DNA of 64,000 bases. It comes from Ischnura elegans. Taxonomy: Eukaryota > Arthropoda > Insecta > Odonata > Coenagrionidae. Of this stretch, positions 1 to 10,990 are shown one piece after another. The stretch lies in assembly GCF_921293095.1 (NCBI RefSeq), contig NC_060246.1, forward strand, positions 112,200,941-112,264,940. Direction: 5' to 3'. Every line of letters starts with the position of its first letter. Within the stretch, counting starts at the first letter, position 1. Position numbers and translations under genes: made by a program. The notes beneath the pieces are model-generated. The model was not told where the DNA came from and did not search any database. It saw only the letters and a program-made list of their open reading frames with translations.

Positions 1-721
1 GCTCTAATAACAAGGCAGCTACCGAGGTTTTCTTTGCGATTTGAAGATTTTTTTAGTGAAAAAATGGTATAGAGTATTGGAAAACCCCGGAATAGGGTAA
101 TTATTTATGTTATTACATTTCGGAGGCTACAATAATGTTCTCTAGTCTTGTCTGAGGTTTAGTCACCCGTTCTACAAACCCTTTCTCTGTTGGTGAAATC
201 TTCTCGGGTTTTCCACCAAGGGAGTTGCTTGTAGGGCGACGCTTCGAAAGCTAGCCCTACCAAAGCATTACTCTGAAGACGATGGCAAAGCAGCCGTCAA
301 AACGTCGGGCTAAAAACAGCTCACCCGGTAGAAACCCCGAGAAGATTTCACCTGCATCATACGCCGGAAAAGATAAAAATCTGCCATTGTCATGCCCATA
401 TTGCCATGTCCAAAATTCTCCCACGAGCCCGAATGTTCTTAGCTATAAATCACTTAAGTTGAAAATGAGGTAATTTCTTCGGAAGTTCGAATTTACCATA
501 CATATTAGCAACCGATAGTATAATACCTGATACTTCGACAGACAAAAAACGGAGGAATCTCTAATTTCGGGCCAGGTGTGCAAACTAGTCATAAAAGGAA
601 AGAAATTGCGAAGCAGTTCAAATATAAAATAAAAACAATAGGGTTTCTTCAGACTCGCAACAAAAATTTATGAAAACCACCCGTAGGCCACAGAGCAGCG
701 GTAAAGACTTCGAGGGTTCCA
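1..721. other. Intergenic repeat-bearing DNA
   Basis: I see no coding sequence here. The only structure that stands out is the foldback at 192-352, listed separately. The open frames in this stretch are short and have no family resemblance. Confidence 0.5.
192..352. repeat. Foldback element with CTGAAGA...AAAAC core
   Basis: The 26-bp arms at 192-217 and 327-352 are inverted copies with few mismatches (left arm starts GGTGAAATCTTCTCGGG). Inside are a second stem (GTAGGGC at 231-237 with GCCCTAC at 254-260) and a third (GATGGC with GCCGTC around 281-298). The inner segment CTGAAGACGATGGC...AACGTCGGGC is a decayed copy of the module at 9706-9743. The layout matches the better preserved element at 9597-9786, so this looks like an older member of the same non-coding mobile family. 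Confidence 0.6.
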
Positions 722-1250
722 GGTGAACCCTCATATGGTTACAACACACCGTGGCCAGGAACCAAGCCCGAGGCTTATACGCCCGGTCACCCGGGGAGGG
801 GCTGGAGAGGAAGGAAAAAGGATAGAGGCGCCGTCGCGATTGGAGCCCGCCGACGCCTCTGGGAAAGGATTGGAACGGAAGGGAGGGACGGGTAAAACAC
901 CTTAACGCTACAGAGCGAAAAGGGTCCACTAAATAGCGAAACCAAGCATACGCAATTTCTCTTCCACCGTCCCGGGGAGATTTTCCTATGAGGAAGAAAA
1001 ATCCCAGATAGGGACAATGGGAAAAGAGCAGCAGTAAATAAAAATATACGGAAAAAAAGTCAGAGGTGCACAGACCGACAGTAAATAAAGACTCAGACAA
1101 TCTCCCGGAAGTACGCAGAGCGCCAGTAAAAAGTAAACACAAAATAGTCCTGAGGTCCACAGAGCAGTGATAAATAAATAAAAAGAAATTCGTCCAGAGT
1201 ACAATAATAAATCAGGTAAAACCTGCAGAGAGAAAATAAAAGATAAAAAG
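661..1250. repeat. Degenerate tandem repeat, partly covered by a dispersed repeat
   Basis: A motif of the form ccacagagcagYRgtaaa recurs near 690, 1066, 1110, 1156 and 1225, with spacing of roughly 40-70 bp outside the dispersed repeat at 722-905. The copies differ a lot, so this is an old array or the decayed tail of an element. The long minus-strand frame over it comes from this low-complexity composition and is not a gene. Confidence 0.4.
722..905 (+). repeat. Dispersed GC-rich repeat, copy 1
   Basis: This segment shares several blocks in the same order with the reverse complement of 25905-26110. Shared blocks include GGTTACAACA/GGATACAACA, then CCAGGaACCAAG, then GGAGAGGAAGGAAAA, then GAGGCGCCGTCGCGA, then GACGCCTC and GGAACGGAAGGGAGGGA. 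Two copies in opposite orientation 25 kb apart mean a mobile, probably SINE-like, sequence. I could not identify clear pol III boxes. Confidence 0.55.
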
Positions 1251-1689
1251 TAAGGGCAACGGAAGCATTTATCCGGCTTCAGTGACTACCGTCGCGTTAA
1301 TTATTGAAATGATAGAACTGAAGCCATAAGGCTTTAAGAGGTTTTTGTAAAGGGAGTAGTACCCTTATGTAAAAATAACCATATTCTGGTTTATCCTGCA
1401 CCAACTGAAGAGTCCACATGCTTGCAATGATACATAGCCTGAATTCAACTTGTATCCGTCTCACGTGTCAACACGCTGTCTCAAGTGAATTTTAAATAAT
1501 TGCTCATTAGATAGTATATTTACTTCCTGTTCCTATAAATTGATGTGGAAGCTAGAGAATGATACACTTATGATCGCTAAAGGGTGTTTCTAGAGTGTGG
1601 GTTGTCCTTATGAAGAACACTGGGATGTGTGCGAAAAGCCATCCGCAGTTTAATGAAAGGATAGTAATAGTGAAGATTGAAACCAAACC
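1251..1689. other. No recognisable feature
   Basis: AT-rich DNA between the tandem repeat and the retrotransposon remnant. No gene, repeat or structured element is evident. Confidence 0.4.
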
Positions 1690-3640
1690 CGTAACCGCTT
1701 TAGTGGTGCAAATTTACTGCATACGTCAGATTATGAACATGAAGGCGTAGAAGATGTCCACCAAGATATAACGGAAGTAATCAAACAAGTAAGAGGGGAA
1801 GAAAATCTTATTATTGTTGGTGACTGGAATGGAGACGTCGGTGAAGGCCAAGACGGAATTACGGTGAAATATGGATTACGTAACGGAAATGAGAGAGGAG
1901 AAAGGGTAATTGAAATCTGCTTTGAACACAGGCTTGTGGTTGCCAACGCATTATTCAAAAATTCCACGCGAACAAGGTACATTTGGATAAAGCTAGAAGA
2001 CCTTAAAAAGATTCAAAATCGACTATACTCTAGAGAAACAAATATACAGGAACCAGTTGAAGGACTGCATAATCTTTCCCTTTAAGTTATGACGAAATGC
2101 ACCAAAATTCAAAAAATTGAAAAAAGCAATGAAAAACATTTGGCAGGTTGAGAAATTGAAGGCAGCTCAGTATCATATCAACTGGAAATTAAAGAAGCTG
2201 TGAAAAACAAAATAGCAGAGGATAAAATTTAAAAATATGCGTGAAAGAGGAGGAAAAAATTATAAATGGACTGTACGCAGCAGCTGAAAAAGTTCTTTGA
2301 AGAAGAATAGTCGCCATGAAAAACCATGGATCACACAGGAAGTCTTTGATCTCTTCAAAGAAGGAATAAAATAAGAGAAACAAAGGACGGACATAATAGC
2401 TACACGATGGTAAAAACGAGATACGTCGTAAAGCGAGGAAGTCTAGAAAAACGTGGGTGAAGAATGTTGGTGATGAGGTAGACAACATCTTCTTCAGGGT
2501 AAAGTAGAGCCGCCTGTTAGCTAGAAGCGAAGCACTTCAAGGAAAGGGGCATAAGATACCCTAAGGGCCCGAAATCGAGAACTGATGATTCATAACGAAT
2601 ATAAAGTAAGTAGCTGGAAGAAATATGTGGAAGAGTTGTACGGCGGAAAGAGTTTAAGAACGAATGCTATTGAAAGCGAAGGGCAATTTGACACACATGA
2701 TATAGCAGCCCCAGTTTTAAGATCAGAGTTCCATGTTACAGTATGAGACCTGCGGATGATTAAACCAACTGGAATCGACAATGCTCCAGCAGAGCTAATC
2801 AAAAATGCAGAAGAAAAGACCTTGAACCAGCTGTACAAAATCATAAGTGAAATGTATTCAACCGGTAAAATACGACTTCGAGAGGAACAGCATAGTCCCA
2901 ACTCCCAAGAGTAAAAGAGCGGAGACCTGTGAAAATTGGAGGGCCATACGCCTGACAGCACACTCTTCAAAGGAACTGACAAGTATCAGGATGAAGACCA
3001 AATTAGGTAAAGCGAAGGCACATGAGAAGCAGTTTTTGCCCTTATGCCGCTCATAGAAGAGGGAATGGATTACAGCAAGTCCACGCTAGTTGCGTTTGTG
3101 GACTCATAAAAGGTGTTTTACAGCATGGACTGGAACTCAATGCTAAGAATCCTGAAAGAAATTATAATTATTTACAACGACAGGATGATCATCCACAAGT
3201 TAAATAAAAATCAAGTGGCGGTGATAAAATCAGGACCCGGTTGCGAAGAAGCAAGAATTAGGAAAGAAGTGAGTCAAGGCTGTGCTTTGTCACCGGTAAT
3301 TTGCAACGTTTACATCAAGAAATTCATCAAAGAAAAGGCATCGGTAGTGAATATCCATGAGGGAAAAGTTTCTGATGACATATCTGTCATAGAAGAGACA
3401 GAGAAGGATTGGAAAAAGATTTTGTTTGACATGAATAAGGGCAATGGGTAGATGTCAGCTGAAGATAACCATAAGGAAGGTTATACATTAATAGGAAGCA
3501 AAATGGAGGTCAGGGCCTACATTTAAATAGGGAATCACACTGGAAGAGGCAAATGAATGATGCAAGTTGGGAAACAGAATTACCAGCGATGGAAGAATCT
3601 ATGATGTATTCACTTTGAAGTGGTGTCCTTATGCTCCTAA
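1690..3640 (+). mobile_element. Dead non-LTR retrotransposon (RTE/BovB-like), EN and RT remnants
   Basis: Conceptual fragments in order match an endonuclease-reverse transcriptase polyprotein. Around 1700-1980 is the end of an AP endonuclease domain, with the IIVGDWNGDVG block and the NERGERVIEICFEH stretch typical of these elements. At 2745-3000 the RT begins with PTGIDNAPAELIK and CENWRAIRLTAHSSK. At 3090-3450 follow a palm segment (FYSMDWNSM), the EVSQGCALSP block and a stretch EGKVSDDIS where the catalytic F/YADD box should be. At 3567-3600 is LGNRITSDGR, the usual block after the palm. Many frameshifts and stops separate the pieces, and two residues of the metal-binding box are lost, so the copy is inactive. 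The clade call is by overall resemblance only. Confidence 0.85.
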
Positions 3641-4349
3641 CTTGAGTTCAACCGGTGCTATGGGAGTTAGGAAGCCTTATTTCGGTCAGATGTGGCTGCG
3701 TTCGTGGATCATTCGTTGCCCATTTCTGAGAATGCCTTCGTTCCCGGAATTTTGTTCTTAAAAACCGTCATGTTACACTCACGGAAATCCGAAGGAAAAT
3801 GCAAAAAAAAGTCCACCCGAGGACATTAACTGATCTCAATACCGAGGTAATAGGAAAACTAGGAAATTCAAGCACACTTTCGGCACAAATAATCGGCATA
3901 AACCATATCCTTTAGCTGCAAAATACATAACAATACGTCGACATGGATTTTTTGTATAAAATTTGACGTCAAATATGAAGGTTTTCGTAAGAAATTTATC
4001 ATTGACTTTGATTTTTTTGGTAAATATATCGACGAAAGTAAAAATAAAAAGTTTTTCTTAAAAAAAATAGCTAATTCTGCAGCTCCCCGTAAGATCTAGC
4101 CCAAAAATGCTTGATGTTTAAAAAAAATGGTTCAAGCGTCATGCAGTTGTGGCTGTAAACTTGGAAAAACAAATAATGAGACACACTAAATTGCATATTA
4201 CGGCACTATAACACAAATGCATATAAAACACTGCCATCCAAAGACATAGATGGGCACTGCCATGCTTTATAGACCTGTTCTCAATGCCATTTGGCTGTAG
4301 TCCTGACAGCCGCGCATAAATCAAGGGTGGAGGCTTTAAGAATGTGGTG
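3641..4349. other. No recognisable gene
   Basis: This stretch follows the RT remnant and may include more of its decayed 3' part. Its short open frames on both strands are not conserved with anything I recognise. The first 120 bases keep an open frame (to 3761) without a known motif. Confidence 0.35.
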
Positions 4350-5065
4350 GTACTTGTGATGAGCGATATATCGCAAACTGTGATTAAATCACCGTTACTG
4401 AAAAGTAGCTATCACTGTCGGTGATTTAATACTCGAAATCACTGTGATTGGATCTCTAGATTCGGTGATGAAAGCATAGGCTGCTACCAAGTGATGAGCG
4501 ATATGTCGCTACCAGTGATTGAAGAGAAGTAGCCAATCCCTGCCGGTGACTAAATCACTAAATACTCGAAATCACTGCGACTTTGAATACGCTGAAGATA
4601 GCATCGGCTGCTACCACTGCTACCAACAGTATAACAAAGGATGTCTTATTCATCTTTTATTGTTTGCTGTTTGCACGGTTTGAATCATGATGGTTTGGAT
4701 ATAACATATGCTAAAAAATTCCGACGGGATTTTAATGATTGCCCCTTATCAATTCCTTTACCATATTAAATTTACTTAATTAACGCAATATAAACTCAGA
4801 ATCAAAACTACTCCCTCAAAAAAAATATTTTGCCTAATTTTCCAATTTTCAATAAGCTTATTCGTTCCTTTTGCGGCGAGCTCATTCCTTGGAATTGGAC
4901 AAAGTAGCAGGAATAGCAGCGCCAGAAATCACCGTTTACTCTTAAGAGTGATTCTTCTCGGTATTCGCAATCACAGTTAAGAATCACCATTACTGATGAG
5001 TAGCAGTCGCAGGTAACGAAGTGATTGGAGAATAACAGTGCCGCTCATCACTAGGTGCTACAGAA
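4350..5065. repeat. Repeat block with GTGATGAGCG units, direct and inverted
   Basis: Two diverged direct copies of about 140 bp begin near 4356 and 4494. Each starts with gtgatgagcgatatRtcgc and continues through taaatcac, atactcgaaatcactg and a variant of gcataggctgctacca. Near 5041-5052 the same start motif appears inverted (CCGCTCATCAC). The block thus has ends in opposite orientation and an internal tandem duplication, as expected for a non-autonomous element. Boundaries and target duplication were not resolved. Confidence 0.5.
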
Positions 5066-6825
5066 GAGTGATGAGGACCACATGGAACAACCGAATAAGT
5101 AATGAGGAAGTCCTAATGAGAGTAGGAGAGAAGAGAGGCCTCATGGCATTCTTGATATGAAGACAGAGCCACTTCTTGAGACAAAATGTCCTGATGAAGA
5201 CAACTGTCTGGGGACATGCAGATGGCAAGAATGGAAAAGAATATATCGTATGAAATGCATGGGACAGTTAGAGATGGATAAGTGAGAGATAAAATACATT
5301 GGAAAGAAAAATTAGCAGATTTAGCGGAGAGCTGCGTCAAGCCAGTGATGACGATATTATTTTTCTACTGACATCTATCGGCGCGAAATCCATATATGAC
5401 GAAAAATTTAGCGCAGATTATAGAAACAAGTTTAACAACAGGTAGGCAGAATTTTTCCGGGCCAAAACAAAACACATTATCTCCTCGTTAATGGATTAAA
5501 TTTTCTGGACATTTTCCATACTTAGTTCAATTTTAATTCACAACCGATTTCCGTACATTTAGTCTCATCTTCAGGTGGACAAAGAAAGTATTAAATTCTT
5601 CCAAATGCATTGAAACCGTCCGCGATTTGAAATTTAAGAATTGGAGGAAAATTGAAAACTTTTAATTTATTTCGTCGTATTGTTGTATTAAAATTCCATT
5701 AGATTAAGCCTGAATCAACTCTCTATCTCTTATTTATTTCACTTTGTAAATGAGAGAGAAACTGCTGTGAGTGCGAACTACTTCTAAGGTTTAAACCCAT
5801 ACGAGCTTCAGGAACTCCTTCATTTACACGTACCTTGCATAAAAAATTAAACCACAATTTGATAATAATGCTGACGTGAACGAATTCATAGTTTTTATTA
5901 GTGCTAACAGAGAACTGACATTGGAATACGAGGGTAGTTATTATTTGCCTACAATGAATGTAGAAGCTTTGGTATCGAAGGTAAGAAGAGATTTTGATAA
6001 AAGGGATATTTTGCCCACAGCGGAGATAGTAAGTTAGTCCTGGTTACAGTATCCTGTCATGCTTTGCTATGGAAAAGATGGCTACTATACCAGCCTTATG
6101 CAGTGTGATCCGGTTACTTAAGTCCGCTGGGATAAAACAGTTTCTGCTTCCCATTTTATTTTCTATCGATTAATAGAAAAGGAAAGCAATGACAATTAAA
6201 TTAAAGCTACCGTGTCTTATTAAATGAATTTTAGTGGATATATACGCCTAAATGTAAACGGCGCAGCTCGGAATGAAACATAAAATTCATTTTTTTTAAT
6301 TATGGAAAACTATATGCTTACGAATATGTGTTATCTACGGGATCATTATACCGTGAAGAATATCAATAATCTAACCAGGTAAAAGCGGTCGTGCTGCCAT
6401 TACGCTTCTCGAGAGATCTACGATATTTAGAAGAGCAGGTGTCATGAGTTACATCCGTTACTATGGTCTGCTATACCAAATGTTAATTTTAACATGATAC
6501 GGTTAATATATTAAAAATTCAGGAAGCTATACAATATGGCCTCAATCCCTATGACTGATATGATTTAATCGCCGGAATATTTAATATTGAGGTTTAAAAG
6601 AGTGTCCATCTTTTAGCAAAAAGTAGTTTTTTGGCGGACAAAGACGTTCCATGTCTATCAACTTGAACTAGAATGATAAGTAGTTGGAAAGGAGGCATCC
6701 CAACGCCTTTTTATTTTGCTGTGGCAGGTACATATTGTTCTATTATGTTGACAGTAATATCGTCACAGTAATAACCATATTCAGAGCATGACCCAGTCCT
6801 TCATCATGTTTCAAAAATAATCAAG
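5066..6825. other. No recognisable gene; isolated CTGAAGATGAGAC...GGAAATCGG motif
   Basis: AT-rich DNA without convincing coding potential. On the minus strand near 5547-5575 lies CTGAAGATGAGAC followed by GTACGGAAATCGGTTG, which resembles the module seen in the foldback elements at 192-352 and 9211-9799. Confidence 0.35.
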
Positions 6826-6940
6826 AAGTTTAATGGTGATGCTATTTAGAGTTAATAGTGATGCCTATTTAATTTAAATATTTATTAAGTTTAATGGTGA
6901 TGCTATTTAGAGTTAATAATGATGCCTATTTAATTTATAT
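6826..6940. repeat. Two-copy tandem repeat, 61-bp period
   Basis: A unit starting AAGTTTAATGGTGATGC occurs at 6826 and again at 6887. The second copy is incomplete, and the two are identical over most of the overlap (one visible A/G difference, AATAGTG versus AATAATG). This is a simple recent tandem duplication. Confidence 0.85.
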
Positions 6941-9210
6941 TAATAACCTTCTCAGAGTGAGTTTTGCGGTTGCATTTATTATTAGTGGCTTCCTTAGTGT
7001 AATATTTAAATTCTTTTTATACGTAATCCAAGCGATGCAACACCTCTGCATAGACTTATACATACTCGCCCTTTCTGGCCAATGGCATTCGCTGCAACAG
7101 ATAGGTGCTCGTGCCCTCTTTGTGGTGCAACTCAAAATTCTGATAACTGCTGTCTTCAGCGCCGTCGGAGGTGTGTAAAATGACGGCGGTCTCACTATCA
7201 GCATCAATGGCGTAGACTTAAATGGTACCGCACAATCATAGGCGTAGTTGCGGTCTTTCCGTGGGATCAGGTCACCCCTCCACTTTCCCAAAAAGGCTCA
7301 TAACTCTCAGAAAAATGTGTCGAATCGAAATTGTGGCGGCCACGCTTCACACAGCATAACCCCTTTCAGTCCCATGCAAAATTTTCATCAGAAATTAGGC
7401 TTAATCTAAGGTCCGAGAAAGTTACTTTTTAAATTTTCCTGGTTTGATTCAATACCCGCCCCCGGCCAAAATTCCTTGGCTACTACCGTGTCCTTCAAAA
7501 ACTTTGATGGCCCACATGCATGTGGAACCAAGTCCATTAAATGCATTATCACATGCGCACACTAACGCAGTGATCTAGGATTGGAATTTGGATTACAATA
7601 TCAAATCAAACCTTCCACTCCTTTGTCTCATAATCCTGGAAATAGTGAGCGTGGTACATTAGTCACTCTGAGTGAGTGACTACATAATGATAGTACGTCC
7701 GCTAGAAAGCATTTAGTAGGACCACATGATGAATTTAAGCGATTGTCTCTTTATTGCATAACTAGCCAGCTTGGTCACATCGCATGGAATCGTTAGTAAT
7801 GAATGAAACATGAATTCGATCATTGATTCTGATGTTATTATGATCATAGGGAAATTACAATATTGAATACATATTTTAAAAATTATTCTTATACGAAAGT
7901 AAATTTTTAAATAGTTTTATTTCTCTTTTAAAATATTATTTTAGCATGTTTTGTATGTTGGATTTTTTATTAATTATTTCCACAAGCGGCCGCTCATAAG
8001 ACTGGATTGACTCGTATTTACTATTACTAAAGCGGATTTGTACGAAATTGGGATGTTGGATTTCAGTGAACCTTCAAATGCGTGTTTATTTGTATACATC
8101 CTAATCATAGGATAAAATATTATTCTTCGGCTAATTTTCAATACATGAAATCATTGTTTACTTGCAGTCATATGGATTTCGATAAAAGTATTTTATAATT
8201 CAATTATTCAACTCTTAAACTTCAAAATAAGATGTAGTTCGGGAAATATGATTCTGAAGGTCATGTCAATATATTATAAAATAAATTAAAAATAAGTAAT
8301 AATTTGGAGTAATTTAAAATATGACTCATGATTCTTTAAAGTAAAACTAAATTTAAAAAAAAATTATTTAAAGTATAAACAACGAGAGATGATTGAGTTT
8401 TTCTGACAACATGAAAAACCTTCCTACTTCCGACCCTGTTGTCCTATTTTAGCCAATAAAAACCGATATTTTTTAACTTTTGATTTTTACTCGACTTTGA
8501 GTTTTTAAGTCGTAGGTGAAAATTACGGCAGTTACTCTTTTCACCAAAAAAATTGTTTATAAAGTTACATAAAAATATGCTCTGCCTCTTTCAATGGCCA
8601 CAATAGGTTGGCTTTTTATTTAAATCTTCTTAATTCCTATCTACCAAAATCTAATATCCAAAATCTACCTAATTACCATAAAATCTACTAAGCGTGTGTC
8701 TGTTGAAGACACCATTAGAGAATAATTTATGGTTCCAATGCCCGTTCGCCAATTTTATTGTTGATTATAATGGAGGTTGAAAAAAGAAGTGACCCACAAT
8801 TTTCCGTTTTTCGACCCGATACCTACTTCTCGAGCTATTAGCGACAAAAATTCGACGATCTTAACCCTGTCGCAGATGAGTTGTGCATTGGTTTCATGCT
8901 GTACGTTTTTTTTCACGTTCTTGCTAGCGATGCCTTCCCTCGTTGATATGTCCTTCCCGTCGAGTGAGGTTAAGTAGAGGCATAGTGGCGTCACTACTAC
9001 AAGTAGTACCCGCATGCCTCAAGCGTCTCCATGGCAACGGTAACGTGGGTATTGAGTCACGTGACTCGAGTACAATTAGCGAATGGTGAACTATTGCCGT
9101 GCAGGTGGGAGTTAAGAAAAATTATGTAAGGGAAGCTCAGTGACCTTCCGTTGGTGAGTAATGTTAATAATTTTTTATGCAACGGTTTTAGGTGTTACTA
9201 AATGGAACTC
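6941..9210. other. Intergenic DNA without recognised genes
   Basis: Short open frames occur at 6894-7178 (+), 6935-7291 (-) and 8755-9015 (-). None has a recognisable domain, and the pieces around 7080-7290 and 8755-9060 have the higher GC of old transposon fragments. From 7300 to 8750 the DNA is AT-rich and featureless. Confidence 0.35.
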
Positions 9211-9394
9211 CTTCATGACTATCAGGGAAGACATAAACTTTGCTTGTTCCGCTATAATTTATTCACCTGCGACCGGTTTCCATACAGTGTAGAAGTGTGC
9301 CAGAAGATAATACAATGTATCGAAACCAGGTGAACTATGCAAGTGAATAAATTATTGTGGAATTAGCAAAGTTTTGTTTTTTCATGATAGTTAA
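9211..9394. repeat. Foldback element, arms of about 70 bp
   Basis: Arms at about 9214-9284 and 9319-9391 are inverted, imperfect copies (for example AAACTTTGCT, TAATTTATTCACcTGC and CGGTTTCcATA on the left, each matched on the right), separated by about 35 bp. The right half carries CAGAAGATAATACAATG...TCGAAACC, a variant of the CTGANGA-stem-GAAAC module found in neighbouring elements. No protein is encoded. Confidence 0.65.
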
Positions 9395-9583
9395 CGTATT
9401 GCATTGAATTTTGATATGTACCTAATTTTTTCCTCGTGGGATCATTGCTTTTAAATTTCCCTCGTCACGTGATGTATATGATGGGCACACGTGTTTACCG
9501 AAGACCTCTGTTTACCGCTCTGCTATTCCTAACTCTTAAGGTTCCTCCTTATCGATTAACCATAGCCCTAATGACGTCACGAA

Positions 9584-9799
9584 CTCCTGAAAAGTGAAAG
9601 ATCTAAGGTTTTCCCGGCGAATAGACTGGAGGAAGAGTTCTCGGGTTTCCAGCCGGGTCCGAGGGTTTTTCACCCCTTTTTCACCCTGAAGAGCCCAGAT
9701 TCCCCCTGAGGACGATGGCAGACTTCGCCCTCGAAACGTCGGTGCTGAAAAACCCTTGGACCCGGCTGGAAACCCGAGAACTCTTCCTCCTGAAAAGTG
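9584..9799. mobile_element. Foldback insertion with 13-bp direct flanking repeats
   Basis: CTCCTGAAAAGTG occurs at 9584-9596 and 9787-9799, consistent with a target-site duplication around an insertion of about 190 bp. Inside, arms at 9628-9674 and 9741-9790 are near-perfect inverted repeats about 47 bp long (AGTTCTCGGGTTTCCAGCC and its complement). The loop carries CTGAGGACGATGGC...GCCCTCGAAACGTCGG. Sequences of this type are common in invertebrate genomes, and I associate them with Penelope-like elements, but that link is inference. Confidence 0.7.
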
Positions 9800-10007
9800 G
9801 ATGGAAATTTTCACGTTTTCTTTTTTTTTAGGAGAGAATAGCTGAATGAGGAGGTTTTCTTTATTTCGTCGCAACATATTTCGACTCTATCTACCAAATT
9901 CACAATGAATTGCGATTACGGTCCTGAGTCAATTTGATTATTTGAGCCTATTTGATTATCTCATCTCTCATCAATGAATGGAGTTTCTTTTCTTATATCC
10001 ACTAAGC

Positions 10008-10306
10008 CAGTGGCGTAACTAGAAATATGCTTTGGGGGGATGAGAGGGCTTTGGGGTGGATGATCGGGCTTTGGGGGGGATGAGAGGGGTTCGTGGGGGC
10101 TAGCCCCCCAGGAAACAGGGAGGTCAGGCAAAACTTTGAAAAAATAACATGCCTGAATACGCATTTTACATCATTTTGGCGTATAAAATTCAACTTTAAG
10201 AAGATGAATTTATTATACATCAAATCCAGACAAGATTTTTAAATATTTTTTTTATTTCCCTGAGGCTTTTGGGGGAATACATCCCCTCAACCTAGTTACA
10301 CAATTA
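10008..10306. mobile_element. hAT-type MITE with perfect 8-bp target duplication
   Basis: The element is flanked by CACTAAGC at 10000-10007 and again at 10307-10314. It begins CAGTGGCGTAACTAG and ends with the inverted partner CTAGTTACACAATTA, so the terminal repeats share about 10 bp and the right tip has decayed. An 8-bp duplication with this kind of end is the hallmark of the hAT superfamily. Near the left end is a short G-rich tandem repeat (units of GCTTTGGGGGGATGAGAGG, 10030-10090). The element has no coding capacity, and the minus-strand open frames here are chance. Confidence 0.85.
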
Positions 10307-10533
10307 CACTAAGCCTGTCTAACTAATGATTGCCACTGCTGTGTTTCTCTGTAATTCAATGCGTCGTCACTAAGCAAATGCATGGCAATAAACTAATTTT
10401 TTCTTATGAAGAATGGAATACTGGAAGAATATCTTTCACGCTCTTAGTTTTAAAGCAGACAAAAATGTCTTTGCGGCATCAGCACAGCGATAATCATCTC
10501 TCATCATTTATACTTCATCACAGTTTTGATAAG

Positions 10534-10830
10534 TCATGTCCTTTGGTCGCTCAATAATCTCTCGCTTCTATAAATTTCTGTCTGACTATGGGTCTCCATA
10601 GGCAGAGCTTCGGGCTTCTGACCTTCACCCGGGGCAAATGTAATGGCGTCCGTCAGCATCGTTTCATCTTCGGCTATCTCAATTGGCTCCTCAAAGTCTT
10701 CTTCCTCCTCATCGTTTTCAACAAGTGGACTCAAGCCCCAGGACGTCCCTCAAAAGCTTGATTTATGCCGCCAATTATCTCGCTTCTTTAGCGGTTATCA
10801 AAAACACCCGCAATGTGGCGCTGAGTGCTG
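10534..10830 (-). pseudogene. Possible decayed coding fragment, acidic (unassigned)
   Basis: The minus strand keeps an open frame with a very acidic block (NDEEEEDFEEPIEIAEDE) followed by FAPGEGQKPEAL. The second phrase vaguely recalls proteins encoded by some large DNA transposons, but I cannot name the family with any security. There is no splice structure or start that would make it a functional gene. Confidence 0.2.
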
Positions 10831-10837
10831 ACCGATC

Positions 10838-10990
10838 CATTCCTTTTCAATATTTTCATTAGAGTTTTCAAGGACAGTAACGAAGGATAGTAACGAATTG
10901 CATTACCTCGTATATAATTATCGGTTAGGGCCTTAAATACAGTTTATTTTTCCGTAGAATTCGGATCGCTCTTTCGTCAGGGACGCGGGT
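10838..10990. repeat. Diverged dispersed repeat, copy 1 (partner at 12460-12610)
   Basis: The stretch from CCATTCCTTTTCAATATTTTCATTAGAG to GTTTATTTTTCCGTAGAATTCGGATCG parallels 12466-12606 block by block: CCATTGATTTTCAATATTT, then a segment with ACAGAGAGTAA, then AGTTTATTTTCCCGTGAAATCCGCATCG. They are two diverged copies in direct orientation about 1.6 kb apart. Confidence 0.45.

Noticed and set aside
618-1160. 180-codon minus-strand open frame as a membrane protein
   Set aside because: It is the complement of a purine-rich degenerate repeat, begins with TTG, and its hydrophobicity follows from composition.
9706-9745. Functional hammerhead ribozyme
   Set aside because: CTGAGGA and GAAA are present, but stem II is offset by one base and contains a mismatch next to the core, and stems I and III are not convincing. 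Other copies fit even less well.
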